Notes: generated from the letters alone by a model not told the origin. A stretch of 64,000 nt of DNA from Cyanophora paradoxa (GCA_004431415.1 QPMI01000109.1:1-64000), one strand, 5' to 3'. Positions 44,301 to 56,939 are shown, counted from the first letter of the stretch. A program made the numbers and translations.

Positions 44301-47300
44301 TTCTGCGTCCAGCTTGTGGTCGAGCGAGCCGACGTGAACGGTTAGTCGCATGGCGCGATTCCGGCATCTTGCGCCCAGATTCGAATTCGCGCTATGCGAC
44401 TAACGAGGCGCCAGGCGAAATGATGTTCTGCGCCCGCTTCACGGTGACCGAGTGCGCCTCTCTTTTGGAGCCGCGCCCGCACACGCGCAGCACACCACTC
44501 AACCCTGCCAGCAGAACGGAGCCCGATCGCCAGGATGTGACCATTACGATCGACCACAACGGTTTCGTCCAAAGCGTGAGGGGCCCGGTCAGCGACAAGC
44601 TGGGCTACCACCCGCTTGAGGTCTGCAGAGGATGCAGCGAGTCGCAAGCCGCAATTCGGGCTAACGTCGACGGCCGCGCAGCTGGTGGGCCGCTCCGTGA
44701 ACGCGATTATACCGCCCGAGGTTGCCGAGCACCACGATGAGTACCTGAAGCGCTACATCGCCGACCCGTCCAAGAACCGCTTTGTTGGCGTCGGGCCCCG
44801 CAGCCTCCAGGCCGTCCATCGCGACGGGTGCGAAAGCTAAATCAGCCCGTGGAGTACTCGCGATTTCCCTGATGCGGAGCATCGCAGGACTCTGCTGCCC
44901 ATAAGCATTTCCGTGTCACTCGGTGCGAACAAACCGCTCGAGGAGCACGGTGCGCCATGCATTTCGCTTCGGATCCGTGCGCACGTGGCCGCTGGCTAAG
45001 CGTCCGCGTCGAGGCAGGTCTAGGCATTACGCTCTTCGTCGGGCGTATCACGTTCTTGAACACGGGCGTGGAGAGGTCGCCCCCGGGCTCGGGTTTGCCG
45101 ATGCAGCAGAAAGGGTCTGCCCCGGGCCTTGAAGGCAGGCCGCTGCTGGAGCGCAAGGTGTCCGGAAGCGAGAGGGAGATGCCCAGGAGGCCGCGCATGA
45201 GCAGCGTGAGCTCGGCGGAAGAGAAGACTCTCGCTCGGAGCGCGTCGCTCGCCCGCAAGCTGGAGGCCTCGGCCGCGCAGCCGAAGGCAGCAGGAAAAAG
45301 GGAGAATCCGAACGCCAAGCTGAAGGCTACCGTTGAGCAGGTGCCCCGCCGGCCCCGTCGTTTTCTCGGACTATGAAGTTATCGAGTCGACACCATCAAC
45401 AACGCAATAACACCAGCGACAAAAAGCAACACCAATATTAACGCTGCTGCACCTTCCGCGATCTCGAGCCGAAATTACTGAGACTGCCGCCTCTTCTGCA
45501 GGTCATAACGGCCAAGATCAAGACGATGGCGCTGCACACCGAAGGCGGCGAGAGGTAATTGCGCCGACGAGCAGCACCGCGCGCTGTTCAATCGAATTCG
45601 AACGGCGTCTGACCCGAGTCTGTCGGGGCGGCAGCGACGGGTCGATGGAGGAGCCAATCCATCTGCCCGCTTTAGAGCCCGCCAAGTCAGCCCGCTCTTT
45701 CTCCGCCTTCTGAAGCCGCGAGAGCGCGCTCACGAGCGCGCGTGCACGCGGCCACGGGCGCAGGGACGCGGACTCGAACTCGAAGCTGGGGCGCGCGGAG
45801 GGCGAGGCGGAGGTGGACGGGAGCCCCGGCGCCAGCGTCCGCGCCGAGAACGCGAGCGAGGGGTCGGCGGATGAGCGCAACCGTAACCCGCCGCAGCTGC
45901 AGGTGAGCACAACAGCGAAAGAGCTTCCAGCACTTCACGCAAAGCACATCTCTTTTGGGGCTCATTGGCGTCGCAATGCCAACCGCACCTGCGGCGCCGG
46001 CCGCTTGCATTGCTTCTTCAGTCGCTGACGCTTCTCCGCAGGCGCGGGTCGCGGTAATGCCAGCGGCGGGGGGCATTCCAAAGCGCCGAGTGCGCGCGGA
46101 CCAAGCGAGGTGCGCAGATTCTTCTCGCCCGGCCTGCGTTACGCCCACAGCCGACGCCGCGTGACGGCTTCGCGCAGCATGTCCTCCGCGGGGTCCCTGC
46201 AGCGGCGCCTCAAGAAGCGCCGGCGCGCCCTCGTCGCTCTTGCCAAGAAGCCCAACGCCACCGTCAACCGCCTCGTGCGCCCTCGCTGCAGAGAGCGTTT
46301 CGTGCTCCTGCGGCGTTTCCTTGCAGTCTCTGACCCGTTTCGCTTCCTCGCACGGCCGCGGGCAGTGGCGCAACCTCCTCTTCTCGGCTGCCGTGCTGCT
46401 CGCGATCACGGTCCGCGCAGCACGCGGGCGCACGCGAAGCAGAGGTCTCCCGCTGCTGACATGTACGTGTACGCCGCCGCAGGTCTCCTCGTTTATCGCG
46501 GCAGAGTCGATGTCCGTCAACTACGCGTCCCTCCTCAAGCACCTTTCGTGCGCTTTGGCCCGCGGAGTGCCGGCTCGCTGAAGGCGCTGACGTTGCCTCC
46601 TCGCGGCTGTTCGAAGGGCGGCGAGCACGCGCACGGTCCTGAGCCAGCTCATCGTGCGCGCGGCTTGCAACTGCGAGGGACGGCCCTCCCAGCGCCGACC
46701 CCCCCTGGCAGGCGGTGGAGGCGAGAACGCTGGCGACGGGCATCGACGCGCTCGCCGGGCGCGGGTTCGAGTGGTTCCCGAGCGTGGTGGAGTCGGGGGA
46801 GCGGCTGCGCGAGTACGCGCGCGACTTCGCGAAGGACGTCAAGGTGCTCGGAGCCGCGCCGGCGCCCGGCCGCAGCTCCGCGCCGACGCTCGCGCACGCG
46901 CGCGCGCCGCGCAGGACCTCACGTTCGGGATGGAGGGCTTCCAGGCGCCCACCGACCCCGACAACCTCAACCTCGTCTTCGGGAAGACGGCCCTGGAGCT
47001 CGACGACCTGCGCAACGGGGAGGAGGTCAAGTACACCGACGGCTTCTGGGCCGCCTCCCAGAAGTGCGTTCTTCAACGCCGTCGCTCTCGCTGTCCAATT
47101 TGCAGTTGATTTCCTCCTCACTTTTCTTGCGCCCAGATACTACCAGCACGCCCTCATCCTGGCCTCGCTGTCGAACATCACTCACGAGGCCCCGCCGGGG
47201 CTCTTCGCTGGTGTGCCCGAACACGAGACGTTCCTCGACACCGCCGAAGGCTCCGCAGTCGCCGGCATGACCTCCCAGGTGGCCCCTCTCCCGTCGGCCG

Positions 47301-49090
47301 CTCGGGGGCCGGGCCCCTCGCGTGGGCGGGGGCTGAGGGGCGGGGCAGGGGGTGGAGGACCTGCGCTCGGCGTGCGCGGCGCGCATCGGCGAGTGCCCGA
47401 GCCTCTTCTTCGTCCTCCACAACGGGCCGGCTGCGAGTGCGCGCTCCCCTCCGCCGCGCCGGCGCCGGCGGCGATCGCGAGCGTGCGCGGCGCAGTCTAC
47501 GAGGCGGCGCGGAGGGCATCCCTCTTCCGGCGCCGCTCGATGAGCAAGGCGCAGGAGACGCTCCTCGTGGTCCGCGCACCGCCCCGAGGCGGGGCCGCCA
47601 GAGCCCCCCCCGCCTCTGAGCGCCGGACCGGCGCCGGCGCAGGTCTACTGCGTGTCGCTCGCCGTCTCGATTGCCGTCCTCTTCTTCGTCGGCGCCTTCG
47701 CCTTCCGCCCCGCCTTCAAGGCCCGCCCCCGCCCCCGCCCCGCCCCGCCCCGCCCCGCCCGGCCCCCGCGCCACGCGCCATCCCTACCGACCTGACCTGG
47801 CGCTGCGCGCAGCGGGTCCGCATGGAGCGGGACCAAGTCCTGGTGGGCAGCCCCCACTAGCCCCTCGCGCCGGCGCCGGCGCCGGTGCACGGGGCGGGCC
47901 TGACACTTCGACGTGGGGCGGCGGGCGCAGGACCTCTTCCTGGAGATCCCGAAGAACGTGGTGCGGGTGCTGGCACGCAAGCGCTCGCGGATGGCCCTCG
48001 GGAGCTCCTCCTCGGAGAGCGGGTCCGACGAGGAGGGCAACGGCAACGGGGAGGAGGCCCCCGCCGCCGCCTCCACGCACCGGCCCCACGTCGAGCGTGA
48101 CCGCAGCGCTGGTGCCACTGTCGTCCCGGGCGCCAGCGCCCACTCGGGCGGCCCAGAGACGCGCATCGACATCGAGCGCGGCGACGCCGACAAGCGCGCG
48201 CCTGCGTTGCACCCGATCGCGAGCTTCGACGACTCGGACTGGGCGGAGGGCGCTGCCGCCAAGCCCGGCAGCGGCTCGCAGCTCGCACTCCCCCCGGCTG
48301 CGGCTGCCGGCCGCCGCGAGGCACCGGGCACACACGCCGACGGCCCCGTCCGCCGGAGCCGCCGGCCGCAGCAGCAGCGGGCGGCGGCGGTGCACCCAGC
48401 GGCGGCGCCTCGAGCTCGGTTCGAGTCGAGCAGGCGGGCCGGCGGCAAAGAGGATCCGGACGTCGAGCACGGGGAGCACGGGTCGGACGTGGAGCACGGC
48501 TCGGTGGCGAGCGTCACCATCGGCTCCCTCCTCGCGCGTGGCCCATCCCTCTGGTCCATCCCCGTCCCCCGCCGCCGCGTCGTGCCCGCCCCCGAGCGGC
48601 CCGAGGGGCACGGGCATGGGCACGGGCGCGCCCTCAGCGCCGCCCACGGCAAGGGCAGCCAGAAGCTCTTTCGAATCGTGCGCTCACTTGTTTTCGTCCT
48701 CCCCCATCCATCGCCCCGCATGAAGGCGCCGGTCTGACGACGGGGGCGCCACGGGAGGCAGCTGACGGTGCAGTACGTGGCGGCCTCGCTCGTGATCGCC
48801 TCGCTCTTCGTCGCGACGTTCGCCGCCGGCTACATCCTCACCAGCGAGCTGGACGACCACACGCTCGCCGTCTCCGAGGCCACGCGGCGCCGCGTCGACT
48901 GCATCCATGCCACCTTCCTCGCCCGCGAGGCCGTCCTCCCCTCCATGAAAGCTGCCCACGTGCGCCCGACGCCGAGCATAGCTTGGCCTTATCCGAGCTT
49001 GCCCTAGCATCATCCATTCGCCTTCACGACGGCTCGACCTTACGCATTTTATGACACACCCGTGCCCGTACATGTGCAGGCGGCGCGGGA

Positions 49091-49122
<32 letters not shown>

Positions 49123-50411
49123 AGGCGGGCGCGGAGCTCGGGGGAGGGCACGGGGTGAGCGAGGCGCCCGAGTCTTGGCGGATCGTGATCGATGGCATTG
49201 ACGAGTACCTCAAAACCGACCTGGAGGTGCCTGCGCTCGCGGCACCCCGGGCCCGGCCCCCGGATCCCGTTAAGCTCTAGATCTAGAGCTCAAAGCCACC
49301 CCCCGCCGCGTTCTGTCTCGTGCTTGGACAGCCCCCGCTCACCGCCATTGGCCGGCGGGCCGGGGGCAGGACATTGAGCTGGCAAACGAGGACCTGCGGC
49401 GTTCCTCCACGTCCACCCCACAGCTCGCCGCCCTCAACTACGGGTAACAGCCTCACACGCGCGATAACATTCATATGCATGCGATAGAATACCTGTTTGA
49501 AGCACCTGGATTATATATATGGGTTACAGTCGATGCTAGACTTCGTAACACACATCGCGGCATTAAATTTGCTGAAGTCTGTGTAGCATCCTACCTAAAG
49601 TGCACAGCTAGCTATAGTGACCAGCGACGGCTGCGTATCGAAGTTCACACGCGACCATGACCGCGCCCGTGACGATCAGGTCCGGGTGCCTGCGCTCCGC
49701 TACCGGCTCCTGCGAGAATCGGGCGGGGCCAGCTGGTGACCCCGCCGCGACCGAGGGCCTCATTGGTGCGGCCCTCGAGCTCGTCTCGATTTGATTCCTC
49801 TCGGTTTGGGTCGTCCCGGGGTGGGTCGTGCTGACGGCGTCCCTTCGACGGCGGCAGCGCTCATCGCTCTCTTCCTGGAGCAGGGCAGGCTGCTCGCGGA
49901 AGCCCCCGCCGCGCTGAAGAGCTACACTTCCGCGGCCTTCACGTTCGTGTGGCGGGCCGGCCTCTCGGACATGCTCGGCGGCACCTCGCTGGCCGAGACG
50001 CTCTACGTCGAGGCCGCCCACGAGTCCGTGCGTGCCCCCCGCCCCTCTAGCTATAAAATCTGCGCCCCCACCCGATCCGGGCCGCTTCGAGAAATGGGAT
50101 GTGAGGGCCGGTCCGGATCCGCCTGTCGCAGGCTCTGTTCCTGATCCCGGTGCACGGGGGTTTGATGGCGGTGCGACCCGCTCTTCCTCTCCATCTCGTT
50201 GGTCGCACCTAATCCGAGTACACTGCGCCAGGCCACCATCATCGTGATCGTCGGGGCGATTTTCGTGCAGTACCGGCCGATGGTGCGGCGGCTGCGGGAC
50301 GAGACGCGGCGGACGCATCACATGCTGCAGCTCATTCCCGACGAGATCCTCGACAAGGTCGACTGCATCCGTGCCTACGTCGACCGCCACATGTCCGAGC
50401 TCGGCGACTAG
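38389..50411 (+). CDS. Gene B: Tmc-like multi-pass membrane protein with PAS modules
   Basis: Exon 1 begins MTAGHAYSVDRGGGGGGRAH and contains SGGFSRQSIEEG, matching SGGLSQQSVEQ in gene A. Then come WLQLMAYVADTRRFNWQQFD (about 39,205), VFGLT-VAPVLAGAYVFQSY (39.5-39.6 kb), LTCAFIFGTCFISTLGIFWT (about 39,870) and further membrane segments to 41.1 kb. A TPR-like part (RAYGSFVESVKNDPAAAESY, about 42,215) leads into four PAS-like modules (42.4-44.84 kb). The C-terminal half has TM segments NLLFSAAVLLAITV (about 46,370), YCVSLAVSIAVLFFVGAFAF (about 47,650), VQYVAASLVIASLFVATFAA (about 48,770) and ATIIVIVGAIFVQYRPMVRR (about 50,230), ending VDRHMSELGD at 50411. The coding part is split into many exons by GT...CAG introns. 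It is a head-to-head paralogue of gene A, probably a membrane-bound sensor. Confidence 0.72.
42420..44840 (+). other. PAS-like module block of gene B
   Basis: Four modules are read across exons: DNTVDAVIVISALGVITSAN with CRIFGYKKADLIGKRV (about 42,460-42,575) and LMPSPFRDQHQSYIQNY (about 42,660); SIRPLDNSV then GRVLGCNERAKQTFGRTAEE (42,930-43,120); RAVVIADAQSIIRSVNRQVC with EANEILGNRIEML (43,795-43,975); and VTITIDHNGFVQSVRGPVSD with PPEVAEHHDEYLKRYIADPS (44,535-44,790). They align module for module with gene A, with few changes in the last one. The sensed ligand is unknown. Confidence 0.72.
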
Positions 50412-51402
50412 TACTAGCGTGAGCTCGCGCGCCGCGGAAATTCTCGCACGACTTCTGCTTATCTTTCGCACACTCGCCTGCAATTGTCCAAATCTAGATC
50501 TGCTCATCAAGTCGCATGTACACTTGAGTTTTCTCGGCCTACTGTCACGATACTAGTACAAGTAGTGTATGACGTGCCATTCGACTCTAGATCTCGGCGA
50601 GCCGGGACGTAGCCTAGTAGATCAGCTGCAGATCTAGATAAGCTAGAATAAGCGAATAATCAACATAAGCAATCGGTATTTTAGATCTAGATATCGATCT
50701 AGACAGTCCGGCAGCACTTCTGGGTTAGCTATGTATACGTATAGACTTAACTAGAAAGCTTGCATCATCAAGTTGCATGCCATGATCATGCAACTTACGG
50801 TAGCATGATCATGCCATGATCAAGTTGCATGCCATGATCAAGTTGCATGACGGTACTACGGTAGTACGGTCATCATGGCATGTACCGTCACCCGGTACTA
50901 GGGCCGGTAGGTAAACCGTACAACCGTAGTACCGTGGTACGTATAAACGGTACATCACCGTACATGACCGTGCCACGGTTCGTGGACCGTGGTCTCTAAA
51001 AACAAAAACAAGTTAAAAATTCGCCGCAGTTAATTGGTCCGGTACGGCAATTTTGCAATTGGTCCGCAGACGAGAACGGCAGACTGGTCGACCGGGACTC
51101 GACCCGTCACGGTCCGACGGACCGGCGACGGTCCGCATTTCAGTCGGTTGGTCCGGTCGATTTTTATATATGCATAATATGTGTCACATCGACTCACATG
51201 CACTGCGGCAATGTCACAGTGTACATGTGTGGATTACCGTAGTACGTACTGTAAGTCGGGAAATATTTAGTATACTGGATCTTTATAGTACCAAAGTTTT
51301 TTGGCCTGAGTACTAAAGTTTTATCGTATAATAAACACGTGTTGCGGGAGGGGGGGTACATAGCATAGAGGCGTCGGCGAAGCCGTAGTTGCAGCGCGGG
51401 AG
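50412..51402. other. Intergenic, low-complexity palindromic DNA
   Basis: No gene is supported. The stretch has repeated ATGATCATGC/AAGTTGCATG words (50,760-50,850), GTAC/TACGG-rich palindromes (50,860-50,990), and A/T-rich bases near 51,170-51,330. It contains the 3' end of gene B. Confidence 0.5.
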
Positions 51403-51689
51403 ATGCATGCCGCCGAAGGGAGCGCAGAAGCGGGCAGCGTCGCTTCCGAGCTCGAGCGACGAGCGTCCATCCAGCCGCTCGGCCACGCCTTGGCCTGATG
51501 CGACCGCCGACTCGACGACGTACCAGAAGGCGAAGCCGCTCGACTCCGGCCAGCTGGTCACAGTGGTCGTCGTTCATGGGGCAGCTCGCCTCGCAGGCGG
51601 GCAAGGGCAAGGAGCCCGTGAAGCAGAAGCCCGTCGGTCGCGCCGCCGTGGCTGCTGCTGATCTCAGCTGCTGCTTTGCCGATCTCCGA

Positions 51690-52063
51690 GCCTGGAGGGC
51701 CCCACCTCTTCTCTGCTGGGGACGGCGATCACGTACGACAGGCGGCAGCGATCGTCCCCCATCACCGCCTACACTTACACTTTTGCAAGTGCGGAGCCAA
51801 GCTCTACCAGGGTTCACAACGGGATGGAACCACTCACAAACCCGGGCGCGTTGGCCACGGTGCAGCAGCGCATCTGCAAGCCGTGTGTCCCCTGGGCAAG
51901 CGAGCCTCTCGAACTGGACTCCGGGACGACCCAAGGCCGGCGACTAGCTAGACCATCGCCTACTCTTAGCTAGTCGACCGCGTCGGAAGGGCGCGTCGAT
52001 CAGGACATTAGGACATGTGCCGTGGTGTTCTTAATGAGACGTCCACTTTTGCAAAAAAAAAAA
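51690..52063 (+). mobile_element. Retroposed 374-bp sequence with poly(A) end
   Basis: The insert ends in 11 A (52053-52063) and is flanked by a perfect 20-bp direct repeat, tgctgctttgccgatctccg, at 51670-51689 and 52064-52083. Poly(A) plus a long target-site duplication is the mark of LINE-driven retroposition. The body has no reverse transcriptase. It could be a SINE or a piece of a retroposed transcript; a reading frame with FCKCGAKLYQG hints at the latter. Confidence 0.85.
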
Positions 52064-52105
52064 TGCTGCTTTGCCGATCTCCGTAGAGAGCTGCTCGCTG
52101 TACGT

Positions 52106-52405
52106 AACCGCGTCCTTGGTGGAGTGGTAGAGCGCCGCACTCTCCATTCTTGGGCCTCTGGGTTCGACTCCAGGCCGGCCGAAGCAATCCCGCTTCGAAT
52201 CCCAGTGTGGTCGTTGGGGGGTTTGATGGTAACCCAACGCTGGGCGGACCCCATAGCCGCACCCAGTGGACCCGAAAGGCCGAAGGTGGGGGCGGTCCTG
52301 TGCGTTCCCATAAGAACACGCGCATAGGGAGAAGGCTGTGCGAGGAAGGGTAATTGCCCCAGTACGGCCCGGCCCGAGAGCCCCTAAGGGGAGCAAATTT
52401 TTTTT
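52106..52405 (+). mobile_element. tRNA-derived SINE with 15-bp target-site duplication
   Basis: The 300-bp insert lies between direct repeats ctgctcgctgtacgt at 52091-52105 and 52406-52420. It begins with a tRNA-like head holding an A box (tggtagagcgc, 52125-52135) and a B box (ggttcgactcc, 52161-52171), which together form an RNA polymerase III promoter. The T-stem pairs imperfectly, so it is not a working tRNA gene. It ends in a run of nine T. A second B-box-like word (cttcgaatccc) follows near 52,192. Confidence 0.88.
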
Positions 52406-52727
52406 CTGCTCGCTGTACGTCTAGATCTGGTGCTTCCTGCCCTTGTCCGTCCGGCCGCGCTTCTGCACCGGCTCCTGCGGCGGCGCCGACGCAGCACGTA
52501 AGCGGCGCGCTGCGGCTCGCGGCAGACGCGAAGCACCTGCTCGTAAAAGTGGAACTGCTGCAGGGCGTACTCGTAGCTATATAGCTATAGGCGGCGAGCT
52601 CCAGACTCCCTCCCGCGCCGCCGACGAGAAGGGCGAACAGAAGCAGAAGGCGAACAAGGGCGTGCTCGAGGAGGAAGAGCAGGTGCTTGAGCAGTGGTAT
52701 CCGCTCTGGAACGCGGACGAGATCTGA

Positions 52728-53075
52728 ACTCTAGCTAGTTCTAGCGCTAGCTGTAGTGCTAGCGCTGTTCCTTGAAGTGCATAAGAGCTCGAAGTGCAGC
52801 TGTGCGTAGTGCCACGGTGCGGGGGGCCCGGGCGCCCCAGCAGACCCCCTCGCGATCGCGCGCGCCGCGCCCACCCCCTACTAAAGACCCCTACTAAAGC
52901 GCTCCGCGGCCAAGTCTTAATTATTTTCAGCCTACTAAACCAGCCAAACCCCGGCATTACTAATTATTTTGGGGTCTTAAATATTACCCGAATTACAGTA
53001 TTTGTTTTTGGTGAATTACCGGCCACCGGTAATAGTGAGCTAATAGTCTACTCCAGAACTGTGGGGGTATATGCA
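52728..53075. other. Intergenic, nothing recognised
   Basis: These 348 bases hold CTAG-rich words (52,730-52,770) and then a mixed stretch with an A+T-richer part (52,915-53,040). No gene, repeat family or regulatory site is identified. Confidence 0.5.
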
Positions 53076-54170
53076 TGTACATGTGTTCCGTGTGGAAATG
53101 ATACCCGTGTGGAAATCACTTTTCCACACCAGGCAGGCCGGCAGGCTGCACCCTTGTATGCATAGCAGTCTGACTTGACGGTTCAGATAACGATCCGCGA
53201 TCTCCACAGGCTCGCTCTCAATCGGTGCGTCTGGCCTCGTGTTGTTTTGATCATCCATGTGTCCTGGTGTGCCGGCTGTGCCGCGGCCCATGAGTCACAC
53301 GAGATCTGGCCAATGGGCGCGCACATCGATTCGATGTGCCGGCGCAAGCTGCCATGGGCCAGGCACGGCTAGCTAGCCTAGTAGCGCTCTAGCTAGGGCT
53401 AGCGCTAGCTAGCCGCGCGGGCTACTAGGCTAGCAGCCGCTAGCTAGCTGCAGCAGCGCTAGCCTCGAGCTCGGCGCAGTGCGCGAGCCCAGCTGCAGGG
53501 AGCGCTCGCAGCCCGGATCGAAGCAGCTACAGACCTAGCTAGGACAGCGCAGCAGGCTCGCTAGCTGGCGCGAGCCTCGCAGCGGCGCGCGTGCGCGCAC
53601 GCGCGCGCGGCCCGGCGACGCGCGCGCCACGTATTCGCGCGTCCCTAGGCCGAGGCCTGGCCTGGCATGATGAACTGCGCATGCAGCCCAGGCCCGCAGC
53701 GCCGGCCCCAAACACCCCCCGCCGCCCCCCGGCATGCCCTGGGCCCCGGCACGCCCCGCGCGCCCCCGGCCCTGCACCCCACCAGCTGTGCGTGCAGCCC
53801 GCACTGCGGCAGCGCCGGCCGGGCCCCACCCACCCCTGCCGCGGGCCGCCGCCCGGCACGCCCGCGGCCCTGGGCCCCGGCCCGGCATGTCCCGCGGCCC
53901 CCCGGCCCTGCACCCCCGGCCCCCCATCCATATGCACCCCCGCCGCCGCCTGCCACGCCTGGGCGCTGGCCCCACCCATATGCATCCCCGCCGCCGCCCG
54001 GCACGTGTACGCCCTGGGCCCGGCACGCCCCCGGCCCCCCGGCCCCTGTCTTCCCGGGGCCCGGCCGTGGCGTGCCCTGCGGCCCCCGGCCCCGTCCCCC
54101 CCCAGGGCGGGCTGCTGCGCCAAGCGGGCCCGGGCCGGCCCGGCGAGGCCGCGACAGCATGCATTATACA

Positions 54171-54705
54171 TGGATTCGCAATGTATAAGATGAGCTCGGG
54201 GCGCCGCGCGTGAGACACAAGGCCGGCCTCGACGGAGTGGGGGGGGGCACATGAGGGGATGGGCCCGCGGAACCGCGCCCGTTCTCCCCAGGGCGGGCCC
54301 CGCGCCTGCGACGGAGCACTGGGAAACAACATTTATTATACATGGATTCATAATGTATAAGATGAGCTCGGGGCGCCGCGCGTGAGACACAAGGCCGGCC
54401 TCGACGGAGTGGGGGGGGCACATGAGGGGATGGGCCCGCGGAACCGCACCCGTTCTCCCCAGGGCGGGCCCCGCGCCTGCGTCGGAGCACTGGGAAACAA
54501 CATTTATTATACATGGATTCATAATGTACAAGATGAGCTGGGGGTGCCGCGCGTGAGACACAAGGCCGGCCTCGACGGAGTGGGGGGGGGGGCACATGAG
54601 GGGATGGGCCCGCGGAACCGCGCCCGTTCTCCCCAGGGCGGGCCCCGCGCCTGCGTCGGAGCACTGGGAAACAACATTTATTATACATGGATTCATAATC
54701 TATAA
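54171..54705 (+). repeat. About 172-bp tandem repeat, three units
   Basis: The word tggattcnnaatntataaga opens successive units at 54171, 54343, 54514 and 54688, so the period is 171-174 bases. The units are nearly identical; they differ mainly in the length of a G run (for example 9, 7 and 10 G) and in single bases. Each unit holds a Pro/Gly-coding-like G+C-rich half and an A+T-rich end (acaacatttattatacatgg). Confidence 0.9.
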
Positions 54706-55910
54706 GATGAGCCGGGGTTCTCGGGCCCTAGGGGGATGGCAAGAGCGAGACCAGGGCACCATGTGCCATCCACATTAGTTTCTTTTCGAACTGAATATCT
54801 TTTGATGGAATTCAGATCTATTTAATCAAATTACATCACAAGAACGACAATGAAAAGGGCTTTCAGGATATATAAAAAGTTCGGGACTTGCAAAGTAACC
54901 TAACCCGTAAGAGCCCGCCGAAATGTCTGACAAGCTGTCAAACCTGACAACTGTGTGTCACCCAAATCTCAGAGTCTGTCATCGTGAAAACTGACCTCGG
55001 TGGGCGACTCCATTACCACTGAACAACATCATGTACATTGGTATATAAAGGCTTAAACAAGCCTCATATATCACTCACTCACTGGGCATCGCTTGTTGGA
55101 ACGAGATCTCAGAAATAATTGCGGCCGTGCCCCAACGTGCCCCACCATAACCCGCCGCCGTGCCCCAACGTGCCCCGACGTGACCAATCATGCCCCACCG
55201 CCATGTCCCGATGTGCCCCGCCCCGCTATGTCGTGTTCTAGCGTGTCCCCTACGTGTCATTCCTGAGCGCGATCGCGCGCGGCGATGTACATGTGCCCGA
55301 TGTGGTAATATTAATATTGCCACTCAAACATGTGGGGAACAAAGCAAATATAAGCTTCTCATGATCAAATCCACGTCTATATCTCAGCGACAAGCCACGG
55401 ACCTGCAGCTGGGGCAGCGGCAGGCCTAGGGGCCCGGGACAGCCTACAGCCCTGGGCAGACAGGTCTATATGGGCCGGGGCTCGCCCTCAGCGGCCCATA
55501 GCCCATAGGACCGGGGCGGGATCGATATGAGGCGGGGGAGGGGGGGGGAGGGGAGGCGGCCGGGCAAGGGCCGAGGCGGGATCAATCTGGGCTGGCCATG
55601 GGAGGGGCGGGCGGGGGGTGCGGGGCGGCAGCCCCCCTAGGCCTGCGGATGGACGGGGGCCGCGGGCCGGGCCCGCCGGGCGCGCCACGGCGCCCAGGGC
55701 CGGGGCCTGCTGCCGGCCTGCTTTATCATGATCATGAGCACCTGGCGCCAGCGGGCTGCAGCTGCAGCTGGCCATGCAATAGTCAACACCGAGGGTGTAA
55801 TAGGAATCCGACTCCCAGTGGCAGGGGCCGCCGGGCCGCGGGCGTGCCGGGCCCGGCCCATGGACAGTTGCAGGGCATGCATATGCCGGGGGCGGCGGGG
55901 GTGTTCGGGG

Positions 55911-55960
55911 GCGGCGGGGGGGGGGGGGGGGGGGGGGGCGGGGGGGGGGGGGGGGGGGGC
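55911..55960. repeat. Long G runs
   Basis: Two nearly adjoining runs of about 20 G occur in the core of the foldback element and could form G-quadruplexes. Run length in the assembly may be inexact. Confidence 0.7.
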
Positions 55961-56939
55961 GGCTGCGGGGCGCCCCAGGGGCCCGTGCCGGGGGCCTGGG
56001 ATAGCGCTCGGGCTCGGGGCGGGTGCGCGGAGATCCAGACCCACAGCGGGCGCCGCTGAGCTGCAGCTGGGACGGCCAGCTGGCAGCTGCTGATCATGAC
56101 CTAGGCTAGGCCTAGGGCCCGGGGCGCGTGCGCGCGCGGGCCGGGCCGGGGGGCGCGCGGGGCGTGCCGGGGCCCATGCATATGGCCAGGGCGTGCGGGG
56201 GGCGGTGGGGGTGGGTGGGGCCGGCGCCGGCCGGCGCTGCATGCGCAGGCTGTTCATGTATGCATATATATAGATGCGCAGCTGGTGGGGGGCCGGGGGC
56301 CGGTGGGGCCGCGGGACGTGCCGGAGCCCAGGGCCAGCGCTAGCTGCAGCTGCAGGGCATGCCGGGGGCGGCGGGGGGTTGGCGGGGCCGGCGCTGCAGA
56401 CTGCATACGCAGCGTGGCGCCGCCCACCCCCCGCTGCAGACCCCTGCCCGCTGCATCCGCGCGCGCGCCACGAGGATCCGCTGCAAACCGGCGCGGATCC
56501 TCGTGGCGCGCGCGCCGCCGGGCCGCGCGCGTGCACCGTCGCGCGCGCGCGCGCACCCCTGATATGGATCCGCACGCCGCTGCGAGGCTCGCGCGAGCTA
56601 GCGAGCCTGCTGCGCTGTCCTATCTAGAGCGCCCGCGCTGCCTGTATACGTAGCTGCTTCCGGGCTGCGAGCGCTCCCTGGCTCGCGCACAGGGCCGAGC
56701 TCGAGGCTAGATAGCGGCTGCTAGCCCGCGCGGCTAGCTAGGAGCGCCCTAGCTAGAGCGCTACTAGGCTAGCTAGCCGTGCCTGGCCCATGGCAGCTTG
56801 CGCCGGCACATCGAATCGATGTGCGCGCCCATTGGCCAGATCTCGTGTGACTCATGGGCCGCGGCACAGCCGGCACACCAGGACACATGGATGATCAAAA
56901 CAACACGAGGCCTGGTGTGGAAAAGTGATTTCCACACGG

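Larger units (their letters stand above)
51403..52727 (+). pseudogene. Possible small host gene interrupted by two retroposons
   Basis: From ATG 51403 the sequence MPPKGAQKRAASLPSSSDER reads open and continues past 51,660. Two insertions with target duplications (51670-52083 and 52091-52420) sit 8 bases apart. With both taken out, the frame ADLSCCFADLRRELLAVR would continue. Near the end, EKGEQKQKANKGVLEEEEQV and LEQWYPLWNADEI-stop at 52727 look protein-like. No family is recognised. Splicing could also remove the inserts, so a working gene is possible; equally, the ORF may be fortuitous in this G+C-rich DNA. Confidence 0.35.

Noticed and set aside
52106-52185. A functional tRNA gene
   Set aside because: A and B boxes are present, but the T stem has mismatches and the sequence runs on into a 300-bp body with a T tail and target duplications, as in a SINE.
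53535-54696. Long Pro/Gly-rich ORFs on both strands
   Set aside because: They follow the satellite-like core and 172-bp repeat of the foldback element, run on both strands at once, and show no domain.
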